From assembly GCA_008931825.1 (NCBI GenBank), contig QXVZ01011065.1, positions 1-35,800 of the forward strand: a DNA stretch of 35,800 bases, given 5' to 3'. Below, one piece after another: positions 1 through 11,100 of the stretch (position 1 is its first letter; every line of letters starts with the position of its first letter). The notes beneath the pieces are model-generated. The model searched no databases and was not told the origin of the DNA. It was given only the letters and a program-made list of their open reading frames with translations. This stretch comes from Phallusia fumigata (lineage: Eukaryota > Chordata > Ascidiacea > Phlebobranchia > Ascidiidae). The translations under genes were made by a program, and so were the position numbers.

Positions 1-70
1 TGACACAAAAGTACAAATACAATAATTACAAGTCACCTGTACGTTGGTTTATAGTAAAATGAATTGCAAA

Positions 71-1265
71 TTAAACAGTTAGCAAAGAACGCTCGATCGG
101 GATAGAATAGAGACTCACCGTCCAAACCTCGACGCGGTCAGTTGTCATGACAACAGCGTGATCGACCGGATACTGACCCAATCCACCCATCCGTAGCACT
201 TCAACGTGAGAGCAAACACGAGGCCAGATAGTAAAATTGTAAATAGTTCCACTGTTAAAGACGAAACAGATTACTTAAGTTAGTGAAGTGTTTTAAGCAC
301 ACTCAAATAAGCTATGGGCTATTATGGATTATAATCAAACACTCCGACAATAGCTTTTATCTTGCCTGAAACATTAATTAAAATCTAAATTTCCAGCGTT
401 GATTGAATCATGTTCTTGTCCAAGTATCAAGCTTTCTCCACTAGGGGCAATGTAACCTGGATATCTCTGTGAAGGCAATTCCTCCCCATCCATGCATACT
501 CCCATCACTGCACGTTTTGACTCAAACCAGATACACATTTCATTCTGCAATATACTTGCCGTTCAAATTTTTGTCCATTAATGTTGAAGGCAACAATATA
601 AAGTCGGAATATGCAGGGTGGAAAATAAAACAAAAACTGACTCTAAAAGGTAAAACTGTTGAAAAATATGCAAGATTATTGCAAACTTACTAGCTTTTCA
701 AAATTAGTAAATTTAAATGGGTTATGGTGACCCTGAAAGTGAACATGCAGTGTAGATTGGATACCGTATAAAGCTAGAACATAGTCGCTGTTGGTATTTG
801 TCGCATAACTGGCAAAAACAACAATGTTGTGAGACAAATCAGTCACTTTGAACCAGACACACAATGGTGGCGCTCTTGAGTGTGGGGAAATACTGAAGAT
901 ACTATAAAAACTTCGGTTGGAACACTATTAATTGGCTTTTAAGAGCAGTGTAAAACTAAAACCCGTTTGTGTAACAGACGTGTGTTGAAGGTAAGCTCAC
1001 TTTTTAGTGGTACGATTAGTTCGAAATATGCCATAGCTACTTGATTATTCAGCTGAGCAACTTTTTGTAAAAAAAAGAAGTTAAAAGATTTCATCTGCAA
1101 ATATATCCTTCCACATAAATCAACGAGCGTTTAGCAATTGTCAAAAAAGAAAAAATGTGTTTTTTTTGTCACCACAGACTAGATTTATACGTATTATGAA
1201 ATTTTGTCCCACATCACCGGTGGTACAGAAACCAAGAGCAAGCAGAACGCAATGAAAACAACAAC
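71..1265 (-). pseudogene. Pentraxin-like lectin gene, copy A (degenerate)
   Basis: A decayed member of the lectin family. The last exon (251-71, 181 nt) is open and ends in the family tail LLTV-stop. The second lectin exon (544-366, 179 nt) keeps its length but has an in-frame TAA at 376-374, where other copies read DPSQCF, and its donor is GC rather than GT. The first lectin exon (roughly 935-691) is eroded at its 5' end and has an extra base beside the conserved TMCAW block, which shifts the frame. The linker exon (about 1103-1005) and signal exon (about 1262-1200) are recognisable only as DNA similarity. Both cysteines of the C-terminal tail are replaced (GQCPVD to GQYPVD, TECPLL to IERSLL). 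The stop, frameshift and eroded exons together make a functional product unlikely. Confidence 0.8.
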
Positions 1266-1560
1266 ATGTATGCAAAATGTTGATAGGGAAGAAAACCAGT
1301 TATCTTCAAACCGCCTGGGTTTCAATGGATTCTCTGCTTGTACAACGGACTTTCAATGCTTTTAAAGCAACCCACGCAGGGTAAGCTCAAACACAGTTCT
1401 GCCAAAGCAAACATAAGAAACATCCAGAACATATAAAAAAAACTAGCTTTACAGTTTTCAAAAGTCGAAAAAGAACTCGCTTTGTCTTTTACAGCGAGTT
1501 GCAAACAATAAGGACGCCTCAATAAAAATAAACAAGGTGAACAAGGTTAAGGCATTAAAA
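1266..1560 (-). promoter_or_regulatory. Shared 5' flank of lectin copies A and C
   Basis: This stretch upstream of copy A resembles the DNA upstream of copy C (12440-12619 and 13077-13300). Shared blocks include CTTTGTCTTTTAC, CAAAGCAAACA and the sequence around CCACGCAG/CCGAAACGCAG. It was duplicated with the gene and probably holds promoter sequence. Short open frames here are not coding. Confidence 0.45.
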
Positions 1561-1932
1561 ACGCCCAAACCGCAACAATTATTGAAACCGCCAACATAAT
1601 GTTACATCATTTTGTCTTGTAGCACAATGTTTATTGGACCCAACGCGTCGGATAGGTAGTACAAAATTGTCTTTGTGTTCATGTTTTGTAAACTAAGTAC
1701 ATCAATTCAAGTGTTTAAACAAGAAGTGCTCTTTATGCACAGATCGGAGAAAAATGGCGTTAAAAATAAAATGAACTTACTGTTTAGCACATTTAGGAAA
1801 CAAAGCGATGGTTTTGATTAACTTTGCGTATCAGCTGCTCAAATAATGCAGTTAAGTTAAGGGCTGGCGAACAAATACAAGGTCTTCGTTCCGCGCAATG
1901 AAAACCTTTTAAAATAATACACAGATAATGGC

Positions 1933-4067
1933 TCAAGTATGACTAGGACTCTCTGGTGATTTAAACTTCCCCAAGATATTGTCAATCACGGTGGAGTAGA
2001 GCAACGGGTTTAAGGCGCTGTTGATTGGCAACAAAATTGCGGCGGCAAAGGCATAAACAATAGGCGACAGTTTGACGCCACCCAGCGACGCAAAACTGAG
2101 CGTACAAATAGGAATCCAGCAGCAGAAATCGGTAAGAAGCAATCTAGATATTCGCTTTTGCATTTTGGCACTTGTATCATTGCTTCTTGCTTCGACCATA
2201 CGGTTGCTGCGACGATATATAAGAATGTAGGCGCCCACCATGAAAATAAACATAATGAAATTCACTGTGATGATGAAGAGTGAATATTCCCACGCTACAT
2301 GACCAGTAGCAGCAAAGAATCTCGGAACACATACGCTTGTTTTGGAGTAGTATCCAAACTCTCCTTTGATTGGTTGACCGAACAAGTTTTCATTAATAAT
2401 GTTTTTGGCGTCATGCCAAGATAACATGCTTCCGTTGGTCCGTGACATACGATTAGCCAAAAGCATGACAGACTCAAACTTAGCGTAATCACGTTTAAAT
2501 ACGTAATTTGGAAACCAGATAGTTGTTACAAAGTAACCAGATTGCAGATCGATGGTTGGTATNAATTTGTTTTTTTCCTCATAGAAGACCGGAGATTTCA
2601 ACGGTTTTATTTCAGGAGTCTGACACAAAGGTATGTTGCAAATCCAGTATTCGTCATTACACACCTTATCCCTGCGCCCTTCGCACGGTCTTTGGTGACG
2701 CACGCACTTATTATAAATACTTGTACGATATGAGAGGAACCTTTCCGCTGATACTTTATTGCTGCAGTTTACCAGACGCTGCTGACAGTTTAAACCGTAA
2801 ACATCGCCGATATTATTGCACGGTTCATCGCTTTGATCAATACACTGTAATGTACCATCAGCGACCGAGGTTTTCGGTATGCATTGTCCAGTCTGTGGAC
2901 AGATCCGTTCACCAAAGATGCATCCGCACATAACTTCATCTCCAGCACAAGTGCAGTTGGTTTCATCGCTACGGTCTCTGCAGTCAAATTTTCCGTTGCA
3001 TTTCAAAGATGAATCGATGCATTCTTTGGACTTACACTGGAACTCGTTTTCCCAGCAACTGCAGTTGAATTCGTCACTGAAATCTTTACAGTCATTGCGT
3101 CGATTACAAACCTCTGAGATTGGCAGACAGCCCCGCAATCCCTCGCAACTGTTGCTTTCGTAGCAGGCACATTGAAACTGATCAACAGGACAAGTACAAT
3201 TCACTTCGTCTGTTCCATCTAAACAGTCGTAGATGCCATCGCATGTCTGCGTCTTTTCGTAGCATCCTAATCCACCTGTGCAGTTGCTATCTCTTGGTAC
3301 ACAGCCGCATTGGTATTGGTTGGCATTGCAGGTTTCGTTGTTGATTCGGCACCAGTTGGCGGGAAGGCAATCATAAAGAGAGTAGGTAGGCAATGTTAAA
3401 GTTTTGTTTTGCTTAGTTGGGGGACAATCACACACCAGTTCTCCAACGTTGCATCCTTGCTGCATAAACCGACATTCTTCTGTAAATCAAATTTTCTGTG
3501 TAAAAAGCTGTGTTGTTGATTTTTGTAAAACAATGCATTTGCTGTATTCCACAGGTTTTATTCATTTTTACAAACTGTAAACTTGTTCAGAACATAGGTG
3601 TCAAGCATATCGAACTTTCAACATTCTAGCTAGACCTACGCGCCATATTTCTTCATGCACAAACCACTGAACACAAAAACTCTTACCAAAGGTAATGAAC
3701 GCATTTGAAGCCACTGTGTTGACCAACAGTACGAAGAATATCAGCGGTACAGTCATGAGTAGATTGCACGAACCTAGTTAAGTCTGCAAATGAAAAAATT
3801 ACATAAGATTTTAATTTTACCTTCCCGTGTGTGATTAAACGAATAAGTGAAAAAAAACACGCAGTAGCCAATCCTTCTATTCTCACTTTTGCCTTGAAGA
3901 ATGCTCATTTACTTGCTAACGANCTTTTTGTGATCATTTAACATTCCCATGCCCCATATTTCTTCATGCACAAACCACTGAACACAAAAAAACCTACCAA
4001 AGGTAAAGGACGCGTTTGAAGCCACGGTGTTGACCAACAATACGAAGAATATCAGCAGGAGAGTCAT
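1933..4067 (-). CDS. LDLa-repeat rhodopsin-type GPCR, left copy (interrupted by assembly gap)
   Basis: This is a receptor of the LGR/relaxin-receptor-like branch of class A GPCRs with LDL-receptor class A modules in its ectodomain. A 70-nt signal-peptide exon (3756-3687, MTVPLIFFVLLVNTVASNAF then phase 1) joins a large exon at 3479, giving FEECRFMQQGC; phases agree with the right-hand copy. Four LDLa modules follow (C-D-G-x-x-D-C-x-D-x-T/S-D-E patterns), then a cysteine-rich segment. At the N at 2563 the reading jumps from VFYEEKNK to IPTIDLQSG. The right copy has about 1.37 kb more between these points, encoding further LDLa modules and TM1-4. The open frame across N is therefore probably chance, and the apparent short receptor an assembly artefact. 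TM5-7, CWIP and NPLLY are present. The C-terminus (KFKSPESPSHT) differs from the right copy. The gene could also be a real internal deletion. Confidence 0.75.
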
Positions 4068-4232
4068 AACTAGAAAGTTCTATCCTTGTTAAGTCTGATT
4101 TTAAAAAATTTTTAAAGGATTTAATTTTACCAGCCCGTGTATGTTAAAACAATTAGGTGAAAAAAACACGCATTTGCCGATCCTTCTTTTCTCACTACCG
4201 CCCTGACGAATTCTCATTTACTTGCTAACGAC
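3646..4232. repeat. Tandem duplication of about 280 bp around the GPCR first exon
   Basis: The two units run about 3646-3922 and 3953-4232. Both start with ATATTTCTTCATGCACAAAC and end with TCATTTACTTGCTAACGA. They are clearly diverged, with indels in the intronic and upstream parts. The N at 3923 marks the join. Confidence 0.75.
3998..4067 (-). CDS. Second copy of the GPCR signal-peptide exon
   Basis: This 70-nt exon encodes MTLLLIFFVLLVNTVASNAS-FTF and ends in phase 1 before a GTAGGT donor. It is a duplicate of the exon at 3756-3687. The surrounding 280 bp (about 3953-4232) repeat 3646-3922 with many substitutions and indels, and an N at 3923 lies between them. It is either an alternative first exon from a real tandem duplication, or the same locus assembled twice from diverged haplotypes. 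Which copy is used with the large exon cannot be told from sequence. Confidence 0.65.
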
Positions 4233-6235
4233 ATTACTAAAGCGTGCTGCTGAAAATGCTTCTCGTGATAATAATAATGGTTATATGTGGTCAGAATGAC
4301 GTACTCTGCGCTTTGCTGTCAAATATGAGGAAACGATAGGGAAGCCATTTCACAAGCATCCTGCTTTGATATTGACAGCCTATTCCCATTAATTGATTGC
4401 CTTTGGTGAAAGAAACCAGGGACTCCTCGGACACGGGAAGTCGCAGTGAAGCATTGATATCAATTGATCAAACTTAAATACGCTGGTCACTAATGATGCA
4501 TATGTCACCTATGATTATACGTATGCGCATGTTAAATTCTGGCATATTCGGTAAAACGCCTCTTGTAATTCTGGCATTGTCTGATTATACAAATCTTATA
4601 CAATTGATTACACAAAATCGCTGGTTCTGACGGTTACCCATACCACAACATACTACACATCAGAGTAACGGTCAGCACTAGTGTTGAAACCGACAATTTT
4701 AACAATTTAGTTCCAGTTGGTGATCAAACACCTTTTAGTTGTGAAAATCGTCGCGGTTCGCTTCCGTAGGACATGAATTATTTAGCAGCGGTCATCTGAA
4801 GGTCATAATCTTACATTTAACTGCGGACACGATGTCGTTGATTCTAAGCACACGTAGGTGGAAGTATCCCTGAACAAATGCTGTTGATTTAGTATTTCCG
4901 TAGTTTAAGATTACAGTAAAACAAGCGCAAAACATGCTCCACACCAGCCGACCAAGTTTTTTTGTTTCGTAACCTAGACCAAAGTGCAAGAAAACATTAT
5001 AACATTAGATAATTACTGCTACGCATGAATCAAAATAAAATTGAATACAATTTAACCCATTGTTTTAGCCTATAACCAATCTTTTAATTCATGTCTAAGA
5101 TAACCAGAGGAAATTTGACATTTTATATCCGCTTGCTGCAATACGAAACCACTTTAAAAGGCCTTTCCATATGCTTCCATTTTGGACTGATGTGCTCTTT
5201 GTTAGTGTGTCATGTCTCCTTAAAATTTGAAATTTATGTGAAACTTCGAAACGGTCATAAACCAGCTTATAATTTAACACAAGCTTAAAAACTTTTCCCG
5301 ATTGAAAATCATTGTGTGCAAGCAACTATTATACAAATCCATGTTATGTGTAAGCAGAAGTTTTTTGTAAGTTCATTATATTTTTGTCACTTACAAGCAC
5401 GAAGCCATGGTTACGTCGGTCACGGTGCAGGAAGCCTCACCACTAAACGCATTTGAGTTATCATACTTGTGATGTGACTCAAATATCGGGGTATAAATGT
5501 GCAAAACATGATTTAAATCAGCGAGTCAACTTGTTACGACTCCTCGAGTTACATAACTTTCTTCTAAACTACGCGAATGAAAATCAGGGACTTTTCTTGC
5601 GATAAGCAAAATTGTAAATTACGTAACGGTAGTTTGGTTCCTGAGATGCATCTAAAATACTTATATAAGGTTGGTTAGAATAACGATAGAAACCCTAACA
5701 CAAGAACATGGAAGAAATCTTCTTTTCATTTCAATTTTTTGTATTTTTGTTGATGGCATGATATTTTTATGTCATCTTTGTTATTAGGATTATGCGAATT
5801 CGCGTGTTGTGTTTTATATTTAGTTATGTTGTACGAAACACTTTCAGAAAATTCTGTCTGAGATAATAAAGGTATTGTTGATCAAGATCTTAGGTTGCTA
5901 CTCGGACTCATATTTGTCTTTTTTCACACTTCTCAAAGCCAATGTATAAATAAAAAAAATTGGCCTTTTTGTCACCTGCACTTTTTAGCTTAATTTGAGC
6001 CTAAAAGTGATCAAAGTAACCTTATATCACTTTGTTTTTGATTAATTACAAAAAAGTAAAGCATCGGTTTGGATTACAGAGTTAAACCAACCGCGGATGT
6101 GATACTGTAAGACAGAGTATAAAACAAATGTGTCGTTACATTTCCAAACTCGCATCACTGTCGCTAAATTGTCTTCTATGTAGTAGTAAAAGTTGTTGTC
6201 ATATCCGCCAACAGTATGATATTTAGGATATCTGT
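4233..6235. other. No gene recognised
   Basis: About 2 kb of AT-rich DNA upstream of the left GPCR copy. Only short unsupported open frames occur, with no splice-linked coding signal and no family similarity that I can see. It may hold the GPCR promoter. Confidence 0.5.
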
Positions 6236-6239
6236 GTTT

Positions 6240-6390
6240 ATCTCAAAATTTTATTGTTCGAGGTTATTACTGCATAACCTAATGACCGGGGTTATAGGAG
6301 GAAGTTTGACAAAACACACAAGGTGGCAGCCTTGAGCATAAAAAATATATTCTGGATCAGCAGTTGTTCAAAAGGTTGAAGTCAGTGTGC
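6240..6390 (-). pseudogene. Remnant of lectin part-1 exon, divergent (copy D) type
   Basis: Read on the minus strand, this contains CTCAAGGCTGCCACCTTGTG and then ATAACCCCGGTCATTAGGTTATG. These align with copy D exon DNA encoding LKTATLCVF and ITPVISY. A deletion and an in-frame stop follow the CV residues. No other exons are evident nearby, so it is an isolated fossil. It abuts a degraded copy of the dispersed repeat (6370-6480). Confidence 0.6.
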
Positions 6391-6767
6391 CGCGTTGAAC
6401 AAAGCGCACAAGCATATCTTAGCGGCCAGAGTTAACAATGGCAGAGCTTTGTATTCCCATGGTTTAGCATACAATTTTAGGGTTTAAAACCTGCAATTGT
6501 TTCTACGATTTCCCTTTTTGTTAATGTTGAGCAACGATAACGGCACATTTGTATAAATATATCACTGTATGCCAAGCCTGCAAACGGCTTAATAATGTTG
6601 ATTCAAAGCCGACTTACAGGGGTATCTCGCTGATTGGCCAAATGTAACTTAAGTTGAGATTTAAATCAAAACATTTGGAAATTTAATAAATAAAAAGTTG
6701 TTCCATTCCGTTACTTCATGACGTCACTTATTAAGTCACGTTTTCATTTTATCTCAATTGTGTATAT

Positions 6768-6964
6768 CAGAGCTTTCCAAACTAAAGATCCCGGTCCTTT
6801 GTGGGGTCGCGCAACGAATTTTGTGGGTCGCAATAATTTCCCATGAAGTGATTAATATTTAATTAATATTTAGTTTTGCTTTCTAGTACTCAATCAACAA
6901 ATGGTATGTTTAGAATTGCCCTTTTACGTCAAACGTTTAGGGTCGCAAAGTTCGGGAACCCGTG
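6768..6964. mobile_element. hAT-type MITE (about 197 bp)
   Basis: The element starts CAGAGCTTTCCAAACT and ends AGTTCGGGAACCCGTG. The ends are imperfect inverted repeats (11 of 16 match) resembling hAT termini. It is flanked by an exact 8-bp direct repeat GTGTATAT (6760-6767 and 6965-6972), the hAT target-duplication length. The interior has the GGGGTCGCG/GGTCGCAA motifs often seen in such elements. It has no coding capacity. Confidence 0.85.
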
Positions 6965-6972
6965 GTGTATAT

Positions 6973-7484
6973 AACGCACGATTTAAACTTCTCGTGATTA
7001 TGCCCTGGTAATGACAAAAAGTATTGTCGAAACGTTTGCAATAAAATGTATTCACTTATACAAGTTCCTTGGCAGTTATTTTCGATTGTAAAGGTTGTTC
7101 GGTGGCCAACTTTCACACTTTTGTATAAGACAACATGTCGCTATTTTACTTGATTCTGACATGATGCATGTATTCCCTAGTCAAGCTGCGTCCACTTTCA
7201 ACAACATCGTCATACCCGGAGCAGTCGCCATTCACATTACTGAGTTGTTGATCAAAATCCATCCTAGCTTTCCGTTAAATCTCTTTGGTAACTAAATAGA
7301 ATATTCCACCATGACAATCAGTTGTGTATGGGTTTGAGGGGCGTACTTTTTTTATAAAAGCACATTATTAATATTGCCACAATAACTTTCTAATAATTCT
7401 ATACATTATGAAATTTGTTTTTCAGGCTTTCATTAAGTCAATACGTGGCGTTATCCAAACTTATTTAACGTTTCGCTCTTTAGG
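6973..7484. other. No gene recognised; contains a hairpin motif
   Basis: Non-coding AT-rich DNA. At 7004-7040 it carries the hairpin TGACAA...TTGTCGAAACG, also found at 13536-13570 on the other strand. Nothing else is recognisable. Confidence 0.45.
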
Positions 7485-7765
7485 TCGCGTTTCAACGTTT
7501 GAACATTTGATTTTATGCTGATGAATTGCCAATAATGGAAAGGGGAACCTCTGTGGCTTCGAGGTGTATGGATCGTGGGAAAACGACACGCTGTCAGTTT
7601 GTTGACGCCGCGCACTAAGATATGTTTGTTCACTTCAAAATTCAATGCGGCGCATTTTAACTCCCACAACAACACTTTTGTGAAACCCCTTTAGCAAACT
7701 TCTGCAAACATTTATCCCGCAGATCTTTATCGGGTGTTTGCTTTTATTGTTTTCTGCAAACAGAA
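7485..7765 (-). repeat. Dispersed repeat, copy downstream of lectin B
   Basis: The segment contains ACGCTGTCAGTTTGTTGAC, ATATGTTTGTTCACTTC, AATGCGGCGCATTTTAACT and AGATCTTTATCGGGTGTTTG. The same blocks recur at 10636-10895 and, in part, at 20265-20480 and 24095-24350, each just downstream of a lectin last exon. It is part of the duplicated unit and no coding function is apparent. Confidence 0.7.
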
Positions 7766-7991
7766 TGTACCTCCTCCTGTTTACTCACTCCACTTGCCAC
7801 AGCGTTGTCCAAAATATTGTTTTTTCCCTACCATGGCTAGTATTATTTTTTACATTTGGGGCAGAATAAATAACAAACATATATTGCTACACGAATAATT
7901 TTTGTAAATCGAGAAAGGGCAAGATCCAGATTACAACAATTATATGTCACCTGCACATTAATTAATCGACCAAAAGTAAGTATTTGCAAGA

Positions 7992-9561
7992 TTATACGGT
8001 CAGCAAAGGGCACTCGGTCGGAACAGAGTAGAGGCTCTCCCCCCACATCTCGACGCGGTCAGTTGTCATGGCAACAGCGTGGTCGACCGGACACTGACCC
8101 AACCCGGCCATCCTTAGCACTTCAACATGGGAGAGGACACGAGGCCAGATCATGAAGTTGTCGATGGTTCCACTGATCAATACAAAACAGATCACTTAAC
8201 AATGTGCAGTATTTTGAGCGATAACTTTGATATTTTAAGTGATACCATTTTTTCAACTTTTAACAATAGCTAGGGCCCAAAAAGAATTATAATCCAACTC
8301 CTCGATTTTAGATCTTACCTGAAACATTGGCTTGGATCTAGATGTCCAGCATTGACTGAATCCTGTTCTTGTCCAAGTATCAAGCTTCCTCCACCAGGGA
8401 CAATGTAACCTGGATATCCCTGTGAGGGCAATTCTTCCCCATTGATGTAGAACCCTATCACTGCGCGGTTTGAGTCGAACCAGAAACACAGATGATTCTG
8501 CAATGTACCTGTCATTCAAATGTTTGTCTATTCATGTTTAAGGAAATGATATACAACCAGGATATGCAGGGTGGAAATAAAAAACAAAAACTGACTCTAA
8601 GAGGTAAAACGGTTGCAAAATATGCAAGATTATTGCAAACTTACCAGCTTTTCAGGATTATTAAATTCAAAAGTATTATGATGATCCTGCATGTAAACAT
8701 GCAGCGTGGATTTGGCATCGTATATAACTAGAATATGGTCGCTGTTTGTATTTGTCGCATAACTGGCGAAAACAATGTTGTGAGACAAATCAGTCACTTT
8801 AAACCAGGCACACATGGTGGCGCTCTTGAATCTGGGAAAATACCCACGATACCAGACAAAATCTTCGGTTTGAAATGGACGTGGAAACTCAAAATGAGTC
8901 AGCGTACAATCTAAAAGCAAAGAAGCATATGTGGGCAAAAAGCATTGCAGGCTGATTTAGAGTTTTGGAAACCTACGCTCCAGCAACAAAAGACATATCC
9001 AACTGAACCGTGTGATGACAAAAGTGTAACCAAAGTTAACACATCAATAAAATATCAAGTGCAAATCATTTGCAACTCCTAGAAATCGACTGGAAATTTA
9101 GCTAGGGAATAATGGATCAAAAAAAAAACAATGCTGAAATTTAAATAGCCTTATGGAATAATTACCACGTAAAATTACTTCTACTACTTTTAACCCTGTT
9201 TTCAATTTCGCCAAACCCCTATTTTGCAAATTGCTTGTATTGATTGTACTCACTTGTTGTTGGTACCGTTGGTTTGGAATACGCCATAGCAACTTGATTG
9301 CTTAGCTGAGTAACTTTTTGTTGAAGTTGAAAGATTTCACCTGCAAATATATTCTACCACATAAATCAAAAAGTGTGCAGCAATTATCGTTGAAAAGAGA
9401 ATAAAATGTGTCAAGTTGGTCGTCACACTTTTGTTAATATCTACACACAAAAAAATAACTAAAATTGTTTTTGACTTACTTGTGCAATTTTGATCCGCAT
9501 CACTGGTAATGAAGAAACTAAGAGTTAGCAAAACGTACAGAATGCAATTAGTCGAATGCAT
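7992..9561 (-). CDS. Secreted pentraxin-like lectin, copy B (5 exons, 264 aa)
   Basis: Exons are 9561-9480, 9340-9254, 8910-8645, 8497-8319 and 8172-7992. All have GT-AG borders and compatible phases (1, 1, 0, 2). Exon 1 gives a signal peptide (MHSTNCILYVLLTLSFFITS) and a cysteine (QNCT). Exon 2 is a short heptad segment with I/L/V at a/d positions (IFQLQQKVTQLSNQVA), suggesting trimer-like oligomerisation. Exons 3-5 make one LamG/pentraxin domain. HLCFWFDS resembles the pentraxin signature, GGGSLILGQEQD keeps the usual calcium-binding E-Q-D, and a downstream Q sits in DPSQC. The short tail has two cysteines (GQCPVD, TECPLL) and no membrane anchor, so it is probably a secreted calcium-dependent lectin. 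The ligand is unknown. The start at MHS is preferred over an upstream in-frame ATG (9630) because MH is conserved in the family. Confidence 0.85.
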
Positions 9562-9604
9562 TTGGTCGTTCAGGAAAAGATCTACTGATTCTCGAACAGC
9601 CTGA

Positions 9605-9655
9605 ATTTGAAAAGTGCTTCTGCTTGTCACATAGCCTTCCTTTTATGCCTATTAG
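9605..9655 (-). promoter_or_regulatory. Probable promoter of lectin copy B
   Basis: On the minus strand GGCATAAAAGGAAG (TATA-like, 9649-9636) is followed after a short gap by GACAAGCAGAAGCAC, about 65-90 nt before the start codon. Copy E has the same arrangement (GGGCATAAAAAGTAGG then GACAAGCAGAAGCAC). Conservation of both blocks supports a core promoter and transcription start. No experimental evidence is available. Confidence 0.5.
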
Positions 9656-10630
9656 CAAGCCAGTTTAAACATTGTCCTTACAAAGCAAACATAATAAAAT
9701 AGCTAAACAGATATAGTTGTTTGTACAAGATTAGTGCTCATGCTGACAATTAAAGTCAACATTTGATGGTTTTGTCAATTTTCTGTGATTTGTTCCAAAG
9801 TTTAATGTGACTATTTTTTATGAAAAGGTAGGTAAAAGCCAAATTAATTTGTCTTTTTCGACCTGTTTTAGGAACGCCAACTCACCCTCATGACAAACCG
9901 ATCCAGTCTTCGCCTTGGCTCACATTTCCCCTAATTTGCTCTGGGGCGTCACTACGTGCCTGTTTAGTCTGGCTTATTCATTTGGCTGATGGTTTAAATT
10001 AGCAAATGATTTGCTGCTTATATATATACACTAAACCTCATACAGCCTACTGATTTAACCGCATTTGCTTTAAGGTTATCTTTGTAACTTTATTTCGTTC
10101 TTTTGACGATGCCATAAATTATTTCGAAGCAAAGTAACGATTATTGATTGATTTGATTCAACTTCTAATAATACCAAAACTATTGAATTTACGAATTTAA
10201 TATCATTTGTCATAATTGTGGAGGTTTGCGGAAGGCTTATCTCGCTAAAGTCAATGATTAACGGAATTATTTTCTGAGAATTCATTTGGATTACTGTGAA
10301 TCAATCAAAATCGTTCCGCAGAAACAATACTCGTGAGTGTTAGTACGAAACACTGGACAAACACAAAAGTTTGTTCAAGTCGCTACAAATTTTATTTAGG
10401 GTATAAAAGTTTTAACCGTTCATTTGGCAGTCCATGGCAGTTTGAGAAGGCCTAGGTTACCGCTTTCAGAACAGTTCGTATCTGGTCTCCACGCTTATAA
10501 TTTTCTAACATATTTTTAAGTAAACTCCTACTAATACCGGGTTAAATGATTGTTCTATTATCATCCGCAACAAAGTACAACGAAATTAAAGTAACAGAAT
10601 TTTGCAAAATTAAACTATGAGGCCACCTAA
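9656..10630. other. Duplicated upstream flank of lectin B, no gene
   Basis: The stretch around 9820-10015 resembles 22290-22500 upstream of copy E: AGCCAAATTAATTTGTC, GGAACGCCAACTC and CTTCGCCTTGGCTC are shared. A second repeat block at 10300-10445 (TTTGTTCAAGTCGC, CAAATTTT, TAAAAGTTTTA) recurs at 19860-19995 and 23805-23935. I see no coding exon. Confidence 0.55.
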
Positions 10631-10635
10631 GTATT

Positions 10636-10895
10636 TTTCAACGTTTGGATCGTTTATTTTATGTTGATAAAGTAGAAATCAAAGTACAGGTAATCGAGCC
10701 ACGGAAAAATGACGTACTCAGATTGTTGAACCTCCGCACTAAAATATTTTTGTACACGTTTGTACAAATTCAATGCGGCGCATTTTAACTTTCACATAGC
10801 AACTGTGGTGTAAGTCCTTATGCAAACCCTCTGTAAACATTTAGCTCCGAAGATCTTTATCGGATGTTTGCTTTTGTTGCTTTCGGCAAACAGAA
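10636..10895 (-). repeat. Dispersed repeat, copy downstream of lectin C
   Basis: It is similar to 7485-7765: AATGCGGCGCATTTTAACT, AGATCTTTATCGGATGTTTG and GAGCCACGGAAAAATGACG are visible. It lies in the same position relative to the last lectin exon. Confidence 0.7.
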
Positions 10896-11100
10896 AACAT
10901 CCTCTCCTGTATCACGTGCCATAGCGTTGTCTAAAATATTGTTTATGTTACTATGCCAACGCTTGCAATATTTTGTTTTGGCAGAAGAAAAAACATGTGT
11001 TACTACAAATTATTATATTCAATCGACAAAGGACAAAAATCCAGATAACAAGCATTACATGTCACCAATCATATTAATTTATCAACAACGTAATGACAAA

